From the NCBI GenBank assembly GCA_903824675.1, contig CAIJXV010000013.1, forward strand, positions 1 through 64,000: a stretch of 64,000 bases of DNA, given 5' to 3'. The translations under genes and the position numbers were made by a program. The DNA is from an uncultured bacterium. GTDB taxonomy: Bacteria; Verrucomicrobiota; Kiritimatiellia; CAIKKV01; CAIJXV01. Positions 28,403 to 37,287 of this stretch are shown one piece after another (positions within the stretch are counted from its first letter, which is position 1; each line of letters opens with the position of its first letter). Under the pieces are notes generated by a model. It ran no database searches. It had not been told where the DNA came from and worked only from the letters and a program-made list of their open reading frames with translations.

Positions 28403-29630
28403 TATTCGAATTCTGCGGGATTTGGCAAAACAGTATGCCGAATTGGCGGCCCAGCCGATCCAGGAACAGCGCCGCCGCTTATGGTCGGCCCATCACAGTT
28501 TCAAATCCTCCCCGGTCCCGGTGTTGGCAACCTATGGAATGTGGAATGTCTGGTGCCGCGAGTTTTTTGGCGATGCGGCGATGAAATGTCAGGATCCGTT
28601 TTTCCGAGATCATGAACGCGCCTTGCGGATGATGATCTTTCAGGACAGCGTCGGGGATGATTCCATTCTGGAGCCGTGGATCACGCAACGGGCGGCCGTC
28701 AAGGGAACCTGGGGCCAACTCTGGGGACTCAAGGAAGAGTTCATCCATTCGGAAGACACGGGAGGCGCCTGGAAATTCAACCCGGCCATTCGGGAATGGG
28801 CGGATCTGGACAAGATCAAGCCGACTCCACATGAAATCGACGAAGCCCAAACCCGTGAGTGGGTTTCCAAAATCCAGGAGGCCGTGGGGGATATTCTGCC
28901 GATCGATGTGAACCGGGCCCCCGCCTATCACGGCTTTTCAGCCGACATTTCCACCAGCCTCGCTCGTTTGCGGGGCCTGCAAACCCTGATGATGGACATG
29001 TATGAATATCCGGCGGAGTTGCATCGGCTGCTCACCCTGATGCGGGACGGCATTCTGGCCAACAACGACGCAGCCGAAAAAGCCGGCGATTATTCCTTAA
29101 CCTCCCACGCCAACCAGGCGACCACCTATTGTGATGAACTCGAATGGCCCCGCCCCAATTCAGGGCCGCGCAAACGAGCTCACCTGTGGGGATTCTGTGC
29201 CGCCCAGGAATACACGTTGATCTCTCCCCGATTTCATGAGGAATTCCTTCTGCAATATCAACTGCCCATCATTTCGAAATTTGGAATGACACACTACGGT
29301 TGTTGCGAAGATCTGACCGCCAAAATCGATATGCTCAGGAAAATCCCGAATTTACGAAGCATCGCCGTCACCCCGACGGCCGACATCCATCGTTGCGCCG
29401 AGCAGATCGGCAAAGACTATGTCATTTCCTGGCGGCCCAACCCGACCGACATGGTATGCGCGGGTTGGGATGAGACCCGGATTCGGCAAATCATCCGGGA
29501 TGGCGTGAAAGCCTGCAAGGGCCTGGCCTTGCACATTCACTTAAAAGACGTTGAAACGGTGCAGGGCGACGTATCCCGTCTGGCTCGTTGGGTGAAAATC
29601 GTGCGAGAAGAAACTGCGCGGGGCGTGTAG
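28386..29630 (+). CDS. URO-D superfamily protein (methyltransferase-like)
   Basis: A 414-residue protein with the uroporphyrinogen decarboxylase fold, of the broad group that includes corrinoid methyltransferases such as MtaA. The late HYGCCEDL motif resembles the zinc-ligand HxC region of methyltransferases (His, Cys, Cys), which heme-pathway HemE lacks. TYGMWNVWCREFF and SISWRPNP-like segments follow the family. It overlaps the ceramidase-like gene and has its own AAGGAG site. The stop codon TAG (29628-29630) lies within a REP-like repeat, so the last residues come from repeat DNA. Confidence 0.75.
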   Translation: MPALNDIRILRDLAKQYAELAAQPIQEQRRRLWSAHHSFKSSPVPVLATYGMWNVWCREFFGDAAMKCQDPFFRDHERALRMMIFQDSVGDDSILEPWITQRAAVKGTWGQLWGLKEEFIHSEDTGGAWKFNPAIREWADLDKIKPTPHEIDEAQTREWVSKIQEAVGDILPIDVNRAPAYHGFSADISTSLARLRGLQTLMMDMYEYPAELHRLLTLMRDGILANNDAAEKAGDYSLTSHANQATTYCDELEWPRPNSGPRKRAHLWGFCAAQEYTLISPRFHEEFLLQYQLPIISKFGMTHYGCCEDLTAKIDMLRKIPNLRSIAVTPTADIHRCAEQIGKDYVISWRPNPTDMVCAGWDETRIRQIIRDGVKACKGLALHIHLKDVETVQGDVSRLARWVKIVREETARGV

Positions 29631-29703
29631 GCCGGGCCTCGGTGCCCGGCGGCCGGATGGGTCGGGAAGACGCCCGCCAGAGAGGGCGGGCCGACATCAA
29701 TCG
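29625..29703 (+). repeat. REP-like element B, intact copy
   Basis: Two palindromes in tandem. The first is GCCGGGC (29631-29637) pairing with GCCCGGC (29644-29650). The second is CCCGCC (29673-29678) pairing with GGCGGG (29685-29690), and the element then runs to GACATCAA. The reverse complement matches the two halves flanking the IS110 element at 4478-4499 and 6180-6252. It starts inside the 3' end of the preceding gene. The rest of the gap to 29792 holds nothing else I recognise. Confidence 0.8.
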
Positions 29704-29792
29704 AAGACACATCTTTCTCGGGCAACCCCGGCATTGATCGTCTCGGTCTTCGATGTTCGGGATGGGTAAGGTACTCAATAAAGGAGCTGAAC

Positions 29793-30623
29793 ATGGCCGA
29801 ACGATTTATGATCCCCCAACCCAAACCCGGTCCGTATGTTTTAGGCCCGGACTCGAATTACCAACCGGGCGTCCCGCGGGGAACCATCACCCAAGCCGAA
29901 TGGCGCAGTGCGATTTTTCCCGGCACAACACGAGACTATTATGTGTATGTTCCCGCCCAATATCGGCCCGACTCACCGGCATCGGTCATGGTTTTCCAGG
30001 ATGGCGGCGCTTATGTAGATGTAACCGGGGATGTGCGGGCTCCCATTGTAATGGATAATTTGATTCATCAGGGTCGGATGCCGGTCACGATCGGACTATT
30101 CATTAATCCGGGCCTCTTCCCCCCTGTGGCACCCGGCAAGGAGCCGATCAGCAATCGCAGCTTCGAGTATGACACGCTGAGCGATCAATACGTCCGGTTC
30201 CTGCTGGAGGAAATGTTTCCGATGCTCGGTGAAACCTACCGACTGACTTCAGCGGCAACAGAACGGGCGATTTGCGGAGCCAGTTCGGGAGGAATCTGCG
30301 CTTTCAATGCCGCGTGGGAACGACCGGATTTTTTCCATAAAGTATTGAGTCATGTCGGCAGTTTCGCCGATATTCGCGGGGGCCATGTGTACCCCACCCG
30401 GGTGCGCAAGTCGCCGCCCAAACCCATTCGCGTGTTCCTACAGGCGGGCGCAGCCGATCTGGATTGCAGTTGGGGCCATTGGGCCTTGGCGAACCTGGAG
30501 ATGGCCGCAGCCTTGCAGTTCGCGGGTTATGATTACCGGCTGGACTATGGCGATGGAGAGCACAATTATAAACATGGCGGCGTCCTCCTGCCCGAGTCTC
30601 TGGAATGGCTTTGGCGGAAATAG
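29793..30623 (+). CDS. Esterase (Fes/IroE-type alpha/beta hydrolase)
   Basis: A 276-residue alpha/beta hydrolase of the putative-esterase family (the enterochelin esterase/feruloyl esterase group). The nucleophile elbow is CGASSGG (GxSxG), the acid is probably in AGAADLDCS, and the catalytic His in YGDGEHNYKHGG. TRDYYVYVPAQYRPDSPASVMVFQDGGAY matches the family start. No signal peptide. It may remove acyl or feruloyl groups from plant-type glycans, given the GHL6 protein encoded beside it. AAGGAG precedes the ATG. Confidence 0.85.
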   Translation: MAERFMIPQPKPGPYVLGPDSNYQPGVPRGTITQAEWRSAIFPGTTRDYYVYVPAQYRPDSPASVMVFQDGGAYVDVTGDVRAPIVMDNLIHQGRMPVTIGLFINPGLFPPVAPGKEPISNRSFEYDTLSDQYVRFLLEEMFPMLGETYRLTSAATERAICGASSGGICAFNAAWERPDFFHKVLSHVGSFADIRGGHVYPTRVRKSPPKPIRVFLQAGAADLDCSWGHWALANLEMAAALQFAGYDYRLDYGDGEHNYKHGGVLLPESLEWLWRK

Positions 30624-30632
30624 GAAACCCCT

Positions 30633-32687
30633 TTAAACCCCCTCAAAAGCCACCATCGTGTGCGCCTTCACCTCGGGCACCACCAGTCGGCAATACGCGC
30701 CGTCCATTGTGAAGGTTAAGGGTTCGCCGGAAGGCGCCAGGGTTACAGCCGTCGGCCGTTTTCCAGTCCGCACCGAGAGCGGAATATCCCTGACCGGATA
30801 CAGTTCTTCGATCCATTCCACCTGGATGTGGCGGCGCTGAGGTTGAAAATTCACCAGATGCGCGACCAGTCGCTTGGGCTTTGTCTGGCGATTGACCGAA
30901 ATTTCCATGGCCGAAGGAGCCTGCGCCTTTACGAGAGGCTGCGGGAGTACCTGTTCCAAAACGCGTGCCACGATACTCTTGTACAACGAGTACGAGTGCA
31001 ACCGGTACGCCTTGAAGATCTCCGCCGAAATATACGCCACACGGCCCTTGACCACCGCCACCGGATACGGGGTCTTCTTGTCATAAGGGGTCTGGTTATG
31101 CGAGCAGAAATGTTCATAGGTTCGGTTGAAATAGGAACTGACCAGCCGTCCCAATGACTTCGCGCCGGCGACCGGCTTAACAAAACTACTCGCCTCATAG
31201 AAAACAAAATTGCTCTGCGGCCAGCCTTGGCCGAGTTCCTTGCCCAAGTCCAGATAACAGGGCAGGCTCGGATTATCGCCGACATATCGGACCGGCAACC
31301 CCGGACACTGGAATTTACCGTCCCGCAGCGAAGCCTTGTAGGAGGCGATCACGGCGCCCCCCTTGGCGATGAAGTCTTTCAGCGCCTTTTGTAGCGGCGC
31401 GGTAACCACTCCCTGATCCGGCAAAATCACAACCTGGTAATCCTGCAGGGGGGTATCGGGGTAAATCAGGTTGAACTGTTGCTTCAGTTCCAAGAGCATC
31501 CGCCCGGCCCCATCCACCGATTCGTTCAACCCCCCCATATATCCGGCCCCGACGGATGTTCCAGTCTTTTCGTTTTCGCCCGGCAACATCATAACGCCGA
31601 TCTCTGCCGCCGCTTTTGCTCCTGCGCACCACGGTTCGCATTGCTCGACGTGCTTGAATGCGGTGCCAATCACTTCGTAGGCCCCTTTGTCCAGCGCACC
31701 GCGGGGATGGCATTGGTCCCCCACATTCATGACCGCCCCGGCGGAGAGAATCGTTCCGGTTTCGAACATCAACTGGTCGGCGGTTTTTACACCGCCGAAA
31801 TCGGCCCAACTCTTGTGGAAGCGGGCAGTCATCCCCTGGAGTGGACGCGGCAGAACGCGCCCGTAGCGGGCATGGATCGGGAAGAAGGCATACCCCCATC
31901 CGCCGGTGGGAAGCGCCTCGATCTCGATATGGGTGAAGACATCCAGTTCCTCGGAAATGCCAGGCCGCATGCGGCCGTTGAAGAAAATCGTGGCGTTCTT
32001 CTTGATCTTGCGGATCGTCCGGGTCAGGCGTTGCGTATACTCGCGGGTGATGAGGAACTCGTGCTTCCGGTGATCTTCGTCGCTGGTGAAGTCCAATCCT
32101 CGCCGCTTCATGCTATCGTAACAGCGGGGACAATAGCAACCGGGCTCCGGACAGTAGCACATGTCGAAAAACAACCCTTCCACATCGTACCACTTGAGCA
32201 CTTCAACAGTCTGGGCTTCCAGTTCGTCGAGGTAGGCCGGATTGTTCATGCAATGGTTGTACCAACCGGCGTTCAGGGTATCGCCCCATTTCCAGTACTT
32301 GTTATCCTTGAGATGGCCGATCCATTCGGGATGACTTTTGGCGTTATGTTCATCCACGCGAACACTGATATAGGCCGGAGTCACAATGTTGCGTTTCCGA
32401 CAGGCTTCGATCTGTTCCCCTAACAGATCAAATTTAAGGCTCGGGTGCCGGGTGCCGGCTTCGGTCGGATAGTAGCTCATTCCATGATGACACTTGGCAA
32501 ATAGGGTGATCCAATTAACCCGCGCCTCGGACAGCAAGTCGCCATAGGTGTCCGCGTCGAATTCCGACCCCACATCCGGAATGAGTTCCGAGGTATGGAA
32601 ATCCAGATGAATCTGGCGGAATCGTGAGGCGACCAGTTCAGACCCGGAACACTGAATCGGACTTTTTGAGACTTTCTTGATTTTCAT
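30633..32687 (-). CDS. GHL6/beta-galactosidase-trimerisation-like glycosidase protein
   Basis: A 684-residue protein. The N-terminal TIM-barrel (about 20-370) resembles the hypothetical glycosyl hydrolase 6 family, with WITLFAKCHHGMSYYPTEAGTRHPSLKFDLLGEQIEACRKRN and a Cys-rich loop CYCPEPGCYCPRCYDSM. A class I amidotransferase-like domain (about 390-520) recalls the beta-galactosidase trimerisation domain, and a small beta domain ends the protein. The linkage cleaved is unknown. No signal peptide, so it probably acts in the cytoplasm on imported sugars. AGGAG precedes the ATG. Confidence 0.75.
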   Translation of the reverse strand: MKIKKVSKSPIQCSGSELVASRFRQIHLDFHTSELIPDVGSEFDADTYGDLLSEARVNWITLFAKCHHGMSYYPTEAGTRHPSLKFDLLGEQIEACRKRNIVTPAYISVRVDEHNAKSHPEWIGHLKDNKYWKWGDTLNAGWYNHCMNNPAYLDELEAQTVEVLKWYDVEGLFFDMCYCPEPGCYCPRCYDSMKRRGLDFTSDEDHRKHEFLITREYTQRLTRTIRKIKKNATIFFNGRMRPGISEELDVFTHIEIEALPTGGWGYAFFPIHARYGRVLPRPLQGMTARFHKSWADFGGVKTADQLMFETGTILSAGAVMNVGDQCHPRGALDKGAYEVIGTAFKHVEQCEPWCAGAKAAAEIGVMMLPGENEKTGTSVGAGYMGGLNESVDGAGRMLLELKQQFNLIYPDTPLQDYQVVILPDQGVVTAPLQKALKDFIAKGGAVIASYKASLRDGKFQCPGLPVRYVGDNPSLPCYLDLGKELGQGWPQSNFVFYEASSFVKPVAGAKSLGRLVSSYFNRTYEHFCSHNQTPYDKKTPYPVAVVKGRVAYISAEIFKAYRLHSYSLYKSIVARVLEQVLPQPLVKAQAPSAMEISVNRQTKPKRLVAHLVNFQPQRRHIQVEWIEELYPVRDIPLSVRTGKRPTAVTLAPSGEPLTFTMDGAYCRLVVPEVKAHTMVAFEGV

Positions 32688-32768
32688 GGAACTCCTGCTT
32701 CAATCGGCATGATCACATGCCTGTATATTCGACGTAACGCCGCGCATTCGTGGTGGGAAAAGTGACAG

Positions 32769-32790
32769 AATCTGCACCGATTCGCAAGCG
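32769..32790 (+). repeat. Partial copy of hairpin repeat A
   Basis: Matches the central part of the repeat at 6310-6333 (TGCACCGA, then TTCGCAA), with a changed loop base and a one-base gap. The outer GGCG/CGCC arms are missing. Confidence 0.45.
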
Positions 32791-32811
32791 GAAAACTCAA
32801 TTCTCCCTTTC

Positions 32812-32840
32812 TGGACAATCATTTCCAAGGGTGCTAGTGT
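32812..32840 (+). promoter_or_regulatory. Possible promoter of the URO-D gene
   Basis: TGGACA (32812-32817), 17-bp spacer, TAGTGT (32835-32840). The -35 is a fair match and the -10 is weak. It lies about 55 bp before the start codon at 32896. Confidence 0.3.
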
Positions 32841-32895
32841 AATTACGCGATAGGCGAAAAATAAACACATCCATCCCATGGAGGGAGACTTTCAG

Positions 32896-34050
32896 ATGAA
32901 TCATCGTGAACGCGCAATGGCCGTATTGAACGATAAACCCTATGACCGCCTGCCCATCGTACACTTTGGCTTTTGGGGTGAAACCCTCGCGAAATGGTCT
33001 CTGGAAGGGCACATCACGGAAGATCTTGTCAAAACCTGGGGCGACGGGAACCCGACGGATGCGCGAATCAGCGAAATCCTTGGGTTCGATTTCAACTGGT
33101 ATAGCGCCTTCCACCCCAACGCGTTTCTCCGCCCGGAATTTGAACCCCGGGTCATCGAGGTTTTTCCCGATGGTCGAAAGCACATTCGGAACAACGAGGG
33201 CGTCACCCTGGTACAGGAACCGGAAGCCGGCAGTATTCCGGCTGAAATCGATCATTTGCTCAAGGATCGCGCCTCCTGGGAGGAGCATTACAAACATCGC
33301 CTGACGTGGCACGAAGAGCGGGTCACAAAAGCCTCCGTTCGCGTGAACGATCGGATGCTTCCCTTCGACCAGGGCGGCCTGGATTTCCTCAAGGCGAACC
33401 AACGGGATTATCCCTATGGCCTTCATTGCGGCAGCCTGTATGGCGTCATCCGGAATGTGATCGGCATGGAAAATCTCTGCTACCTGCAGGCGGACGATGA
33501 GGCCCTCTACGATGAGATCATCCAAACCGTGGCCGACCTATCCTATCACTGCGTGGAGTACACCCTCAAATCCGGGGCCCGGTTTGATTTTGCTCATTTC
33601 TGGGAGGACATCTGCTTTAAAAACGGACCGTTGGTGTCGCCCGCCGTATTCCTGGAAAAAGTCGGTCCCCATTACAAAAGGATTACCGACCTCATCCATC
33701 AATACGGGTTGAACATCGTGTCGCTGGATTGCGACGGAATGATCGATGCGCTCATTCCGACCTGGCTCCAGAATGGGGTCAACACCATGTTCCCGATCGA
33801 AGTCGGAACCTGGAACGCGAATATCCGACCGTGGCGCGAACGTTACGGCAAGGAACTGCGGGGGGTGGGCGGCATGAACAAAACCGTTTTTGCTCATGAC
33901 AAGGCCGCCATTGACGCCGAGATCGAACGTTTGAAAGGCTTGGTTGCGCTCGGCGGGTATATTCCCTGCCCCGACCACCGAATCGCGCCGGACGCCAAAT
34001 TCGAACTGGTCCGCTATTATTGCGATCGGATGCGTAAAATATTCGGATAG
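32896..34050 (+). CDS. URO-D family protein (methyltransferase-like)
   Basis: A 384-residue member of the uroporphyrinogen decarboxylase superfamily. MNHRERAMAVLNDKPYDRLPIVHFGFW is the typical start of catabolic URO-D proteins, followed by FAHFWEDICFKNGPLVSPAVF and IVSLDCDGMIDALIPTWLQNGVNTMFPIE. The C-terminal GGYIPCPDHRIAPD is characteristic. The canonical HemE arginines are not in the expected N-terminal pattern, so heme synthesis is unlikely. GGAGGG supports the start at 32896. Substrate unknown; demethylation or methyl transfer is a family-based guess. Confidence 0.75.
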   Translation: MNHRERAMAVLNDKPYDRLPIVHFGFWGETLAKWSLEGHITEDLVKTWGDGNPTDARISEILGFDFNWYSAFHPNAFLRPEFEPRVIEVFPDGRKHIRNNEGVTLVQEPEAGSIPAEIDHLLKDRASWEEHYKHRLTWHEERVTKASVRVNDRMLPFDQGGLDFLKANQRDYPYGLHCGSLYGVIRNVIGMENLCYLQADDEALYDEIIQTVADLSYHCVEYTLKSGARFDFAHFWEDICFKNGPLVSPAVFLEKVGPHYKRITDLIHQYGLNIVSLDCDGMIDALIPTWLQNGVNTMFPIEVGTWNANIRPWRERYGKELRGVGGMNKTVFAHDKAAIDAEIERLKGLVALGGYIPCPDHRIAPDAKFELVRYYCDRMRKIFG

Positions 34051-34204
34051 ATTGGGCAACGGCCCGAAAGAGAATCGCTTTCCAAAATGTTTCCCAGAAA
34101 GCGATATTTCATGCGTCCAATCAAGATCGGGGCTCAAGGAATTCCGATTAGAGTGGATGACCCACCCCGTCCGCGAATCTGCACGAATCGCACACGAATC
34201 AAGA

Positions 34205-34279
34205 GGGTTGTGGGCGAAGCCCCAACTGGGGCTGGTTATCAAGGAAATAGGCGAATTTGCACCGAATCGCAGATGCGCC
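34205..34279 (+). repeat. Repeat A, copy 2: conserved 20-mer plus hairpin
   Basis: The 20-mer 34205-34224 is identical to 6263-6282. The hairpin has arms GGCGAATTTGC (34250-34260) and GCAGATGCGCC (34269-34279) around ACCGAATC. Compared with copy 1, one arm base changes A to G, turning an A-T pair into a G-T wobble, so the fold is kept. Confidence 0.75.
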
Positions 34280-34307
34280 CTGTCAAGTCCATCCCTCAAA
34301 CTAGAGC

Positions 34308-34336
34308 TTTTCTAATTTAGTAAAAACCACTATAAT
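34308..34336 (+). promoter_or_regulatory. Promoter of the DUF3570-ApbE-TlpA-DUF4266 cluster
   Basis: A perfect -10 TATAAT at 34331-34336, with a poor -35 (TTTTCT, 34308-34313) at 17-bp spacing. The predicted leader is about 45 nt and contains AGGGAG 8 nt before the ATG at 34387. Confidence 0.5.
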
Positions 34337-34386
34337 CTGACGACGACTCGCAGGTTCATCCCGACACTTTATAGGGAGTATGGAAT

Positions 34387-35835
34387 ATGGAACGGGCATC
34401 ACTGAATATCGGAGTGGTTCGCGATTGGCGTTTTAAAAGCCTCGCACTGGGAACAGCTTTCCTTCTTTACCTGAGTCCTGTCAAGCGTGTCGCGGCGGAG
34501 GACCGGGTGGAGTTAAAAATCAATGATTACACCGAAGATGGCGATCGCATGCACATCTTTTCCCCACTCTTCCTGTACCAACAGGATCTCACGCCTGATT
34601 TGTCGATTAAAGTGGACGGCATCTATAATGCCATTTCCGGAGCATCTCCGACCGGTGCGCCCGCCAGTCCGGTAATACCGGCATACCCTTCTATTTCTCC
34701 TGTTTCGTCTCCTAGTTCCGCGCCTTCCACCCCCTCTTCACCGGGGGTTATTGCGCCGGTTGAGCCGGGCGAAGAGGAGGAGGCAGATGAAGAAGATCGT
34801 CGGGTCAACCGCTGGGCAATGCCTGCCTCTCTCCATTGGCATGGTAAAGCCGGAGCCACCCAGCCCGCGCCGTCACCCACCCCAACTCCGGCACCTTCCT
34901 CTCCGGCACCTTCCTCTCCGGCCGGCAGCCCTGCGCCGACACCCTCCTCCCCGTCGCCGTCACCATCAACCCCCGTCATCCCAGTCACTCAGGGGTCGTC
35001 CGGCAAAGTTCCCACCGCCCCAGTGGACGACACCCGGTATGGGATCAATGTCGAATTAGCCAAGCGCATCGAGAACCAAACGGTCGCAGGGCAGGTTTCC
35101 GTAAGCACCGAATCCGACTTCCAGTCTGTGGGTCTGGCCCTGCGGGATGCGATCGACTTCAACCAAAAAAACACCACTCTGTTGATCGGGGGAGCGTTAA
35201 CGCACGACCAGATCGATGTCTATTACCGTAATGCCACGGAAACCAAGGATTCCGTGGATTTCTTAGTGGGAGTTTCACAGGTCTTGGACCCCAAAACGCT
35301 CTTGACGCTGAATTTGACCTATGGGCAAGTCGACGGTTTTCTCAGCGACCCTTACAAAGTTGCAGAGGTCAACGGCGTGCTGGTCCCCGAAAACCGACCG
35401 GATCAAAAGGACAAGCAGATCGCCTATCTTTCCCTGATTCATTTCTTTGATCAATTGAATGGGAGTCTGGATGCCTCCTATCGCTACTATCAGGACAGCT
35501 ATGGAATTCGGGGCGGAACCGCACAACTGGCATGGTTTCAAAAAATGGGGGACCATTTCGTTCTGAGTCCGATGGTTCGCCTATATAATCAATCGGCGGC
35601 CGATTTTTATGCGGTCCGATTCGCCGGTGCCCCTGAAAATTATTCGGCGGATTATCGCCTTTCGGAACTCAGCGCCACCTCATGGGGTCTGAAATTGATC
35701 TGGACCCCAAAACCGGATCTGTCCATCGATGTAGGATTTGAGCGCTATATCATGGAAGGGGGGGACGGGGTCACTGCCGACGATGCCTATCCTTCGGCCA
35801 ATCTCTTATCGCTGGGGATCAAGCTATGGTTTTAG
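34387..35835 (+). CDS. DUF3570 outer-membrane protein
   Basis: A 482-residue exported protein of the DUF3570 family. The signal peptide ends near RVAA-ED (about residue 37). YTEDGDRMHIFSPLFLYQQDL and GINVELAKRIENQTVAGQVSVSTESDFQS show the amphipathic strands of a barrel; the protein ends ANLLSLGIKLWF with terminal Phe. Two Pro/Ser/Thr-rich low-complexity stretches (about 85-128 and 158-205) interrupt the first third, including a tandem 15-bp DNA repeat at 34891-34920. It is the first gene of the cluster with ApbE, thioredoxin and DUF4266. Function unknown. Confidence 0.8.
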   Translation: MERASLNIGVVRDWRFKSLALGTAFLLYLSPVKRVAAEDRVELKINDYTEDGDRMHIFSPLFLYQQDLTPDLSIKVDGIYNAISGASPTGAPASPVIPAYPSISPVSSPSSAPSTPSSPGVIAPVEPGEEEEADEEDRRVNRWAMPASLHWHGKAGATQPAPSPTPTPAPSSPAPSSPAGSPAPTPSSPSPSPSTPVIPVTQGSSGKVPTAPVDDTRYGINVELAKRIENQTVAGQVSVSTESDFQSVGLALRDAIDFNQKNTTLLIGGALTHDQIDVYYRNATETKDSVDFLVGVSQVLDPKTLLTLNLTYGQVDGFLSDPYKVAEVNGVLVPENRPDQKDKQIAYLSLIHFFDQLNGSLDASYRYYQDSYGIRGGTAQLAWFQKMGDHFVLSPMVRLYNQSAADFYAVRFAGAPENYSADYRLSELSATSWGLKLIWTPKPDLSIDVGFERYIMEGGDGVTADDAYPSANLLSLGIKLWF

Positions 35836-36806
35836 CCCCCGCCCAATCTGCACCTGTCAAATCCGTGGGAGCGGATTACTACGAGTTCCGCTTCTCCGCC
35901 ATGGGAACCTCGTGTGGCCTGATTTTTTCCGCCTCCTCCCGGGGGCGCGCCCAGAGTTTCGAAGGCGAAATACTCCAGTGGATCCAATCCTTTGAAGACC
36001 GGTTCTCACGGCATCGTCCGAATAGTCTGGTCAGCCGGATCAATCTCTCCGCCGGTGGGGATTGGGTCGATATTGATGCCGAAGCGGAAAGCCTGTTCTC
36101 TTTATGCGATTGGTATTTTTGGTTGACGAATGGCATTTTTGATCCCACGGTTCTGCCGCTCCTCCGACTCTGGAACTATAAGGCCACGCCTCCGGTGATT
36201 CCCGATGAGGCCGACATTGCCAGCGCCCTGCAAAAGGTCGGCTGGAAAAAAACCGAGCGTCGGAACGGACGGTTTCGTCTCATGGAACCCGGTATGGGAA
36301 TTGACTTGGGGGGGCTCGGAAAGGAATATGCCGTTGACCGCGTCTTGGAAATGGCCCTGGCGGCGGGCATCGAAAACATTTTGATCGATTTTGGACATGA
36401 TTTGCGCCTGCACGGCGAGCCACCGGAAGGAGGGCCCTGGCGAATCGGTTTGGAAGACCCGGCCGATTCTACGCAATGCTGGCGAGGTCTGGCTTTGACT
36501 CGCCGGGCGGTCACCACTTCCGGCGATTATCTTCGTCACATGACCGTCAATGGCAAACGATATGGACATATCCTCGACCCCCGGACCGGGATCCCCGTCT
36601 CCCATTCCTGCCGGGCGGTCACCGTGGTGGCGCCCACCTGCACAGAAGCCGGTATTCTTTCCACTTCGGCCTTTATCCTGGGCCCCACCGAAGGATTGGC
36701 TCTCATTGAGGGGTGCCTTCAAGCGGAAGGCTGTATGGTGACGGATAAACATCGAATCGAAACTGGGAGGTTTTATGCCTACAATTATTCAGCGCAACGT
36801 TCGTAA
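35826..36806 (+). CDS. ApbE-like FAD:protein FMN transferase homologue
   Basis: A 326-residue protein of the ApbE family, which covalently attaches FMN from FAD to Thr/Ser of exported proteins. FSAMGTSCGL, IDLGGLGKEYAVDRVLE, TSGDYLRHMTVNGKRYGHILDPRTG and the final ILG segment follow the family. However, the Asp of the usual ADALAT metal site is Gly here (EAGILSTSAF, about residue 276). It has no clear signal peptide at this start. It overlaps the DUF3570 gene by 10 bp and the thioredoxin gene by 32 bp, so the genes are tightly coupled. Transferase activity is likely but altered chemistry is possible. Confidence 0.8.
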   Translation: MVLAPAQSAPVKSVGADYYEFRFSAMGTSCGLIFSASSRGRAQSFEGEILQWIQSFEDRFSRHRPNSLVSRINLSAGGDWVDIDAEAESLFSLCDWYFWLTNGIFDPTVLPLLRLWNYKATPPVIPDEADIASALQKVGWKKTERRNGRFRLMEPGMGIDLGGLGKEYAVDRVLEMALAAGIENILIDFGHDLRLHGEPPEGGPWRIGLEDPADSTQCWRGLALTRRAVTTSGDYLRHMTVNGKRYGHILDPRTGIPVSHSCRAVTVVAPTCTEAGILSTSAFILGPTEGLALIEGCLQAEGCMVTDKHRIETGRFYAYNYSAQRS

Positions 36807-37287
36807 TGTGGCGTTTGGCCTGATATTGGTGGCCGGGTTGGCCTCTTCGTCCGCCTTGGCAGAACCTTGGGCACCCGGCCAATCGCTTCCGTCTTTGGCT
36901 ACCTTCGCGTTGGAAGGGACCCTGCCGGATCTCGCCAACAAGGTGGTGCTGGTGGACTTCTGGGCTTCCTGGTGTGGTCCGTGTAAGGCGTCTTTCCCGG
37001 TCTTGGACGCCCTGCAGAAGCGCTATGCAAGCCAGGGGTTCACGGTCGTCGGCATCAATGTGGATGAAAAGCGCGGTGCCATGGAAACTTTTCTAAAAAC
37101 GCATTCCGTGAGTTTTCCCATCCTTCGCGATGCCCGGCAGAAACTCGTCGCGAGTGCCGAGATCCAGGGCATGCCATCGTCGTATATAGTGGATCGTAAG
37201 GGAATTATTCGGAACGTTCACGCGGGATTTAAAGGCGCGGACACCGAAGCCGAATTGATACGTGAAATCGAGGAACTCTTGAAATGA
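36775..37287 (+). CDS. TlpA-type thioredoxin-like protein
   Basis: A 170-residue periplasmic redox protein. The signal peptide ends SSALA-EP (about residue 29). The thioredoxin fold carries WASWCGPC (Cys 67 and 70) and the cis-Pro loop IQGMPSSYIVD, with the TlpA/ResA-type inserted helix (KRGAMETFLKTHSVSF). It would reduce disulfides or deliver thiols to a periplasmic partner. The DUF4266 product of the next gene, with two Cys in its tail, is an obvious candidate. It overlaps both neighbours (32 bp upstream, 4 bp downstream). Confidence 0.9.
   Translation: MPTIIQRNVRNVAFGLILVAGLASSSALAEPWAPGQSLPSLATFALEGTLPDLANKVVLVDFWASWCGPCKASFPVLDALQKRYASQGFTVVGINVDEKRGAMETFLKTHSVSFPILRDARQKLVASAEIQGMPSSYIVDRKGIIRNVHAGFKGADTEAELIREIEELLK

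Larger units (their letters stand above)
34051..34386 (+). other. Intergenic region with repeat A copy 2 and promoter
   Basis: A 336-bp gap with no gene that I can support. It holds the conserved 20-mer at 34205-34224 and a hairpin repeat at 34250-34279, then a promoter-like sequence at 34308-34336 and the leader of the DUF3570 gene. Confidence 0.6.
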
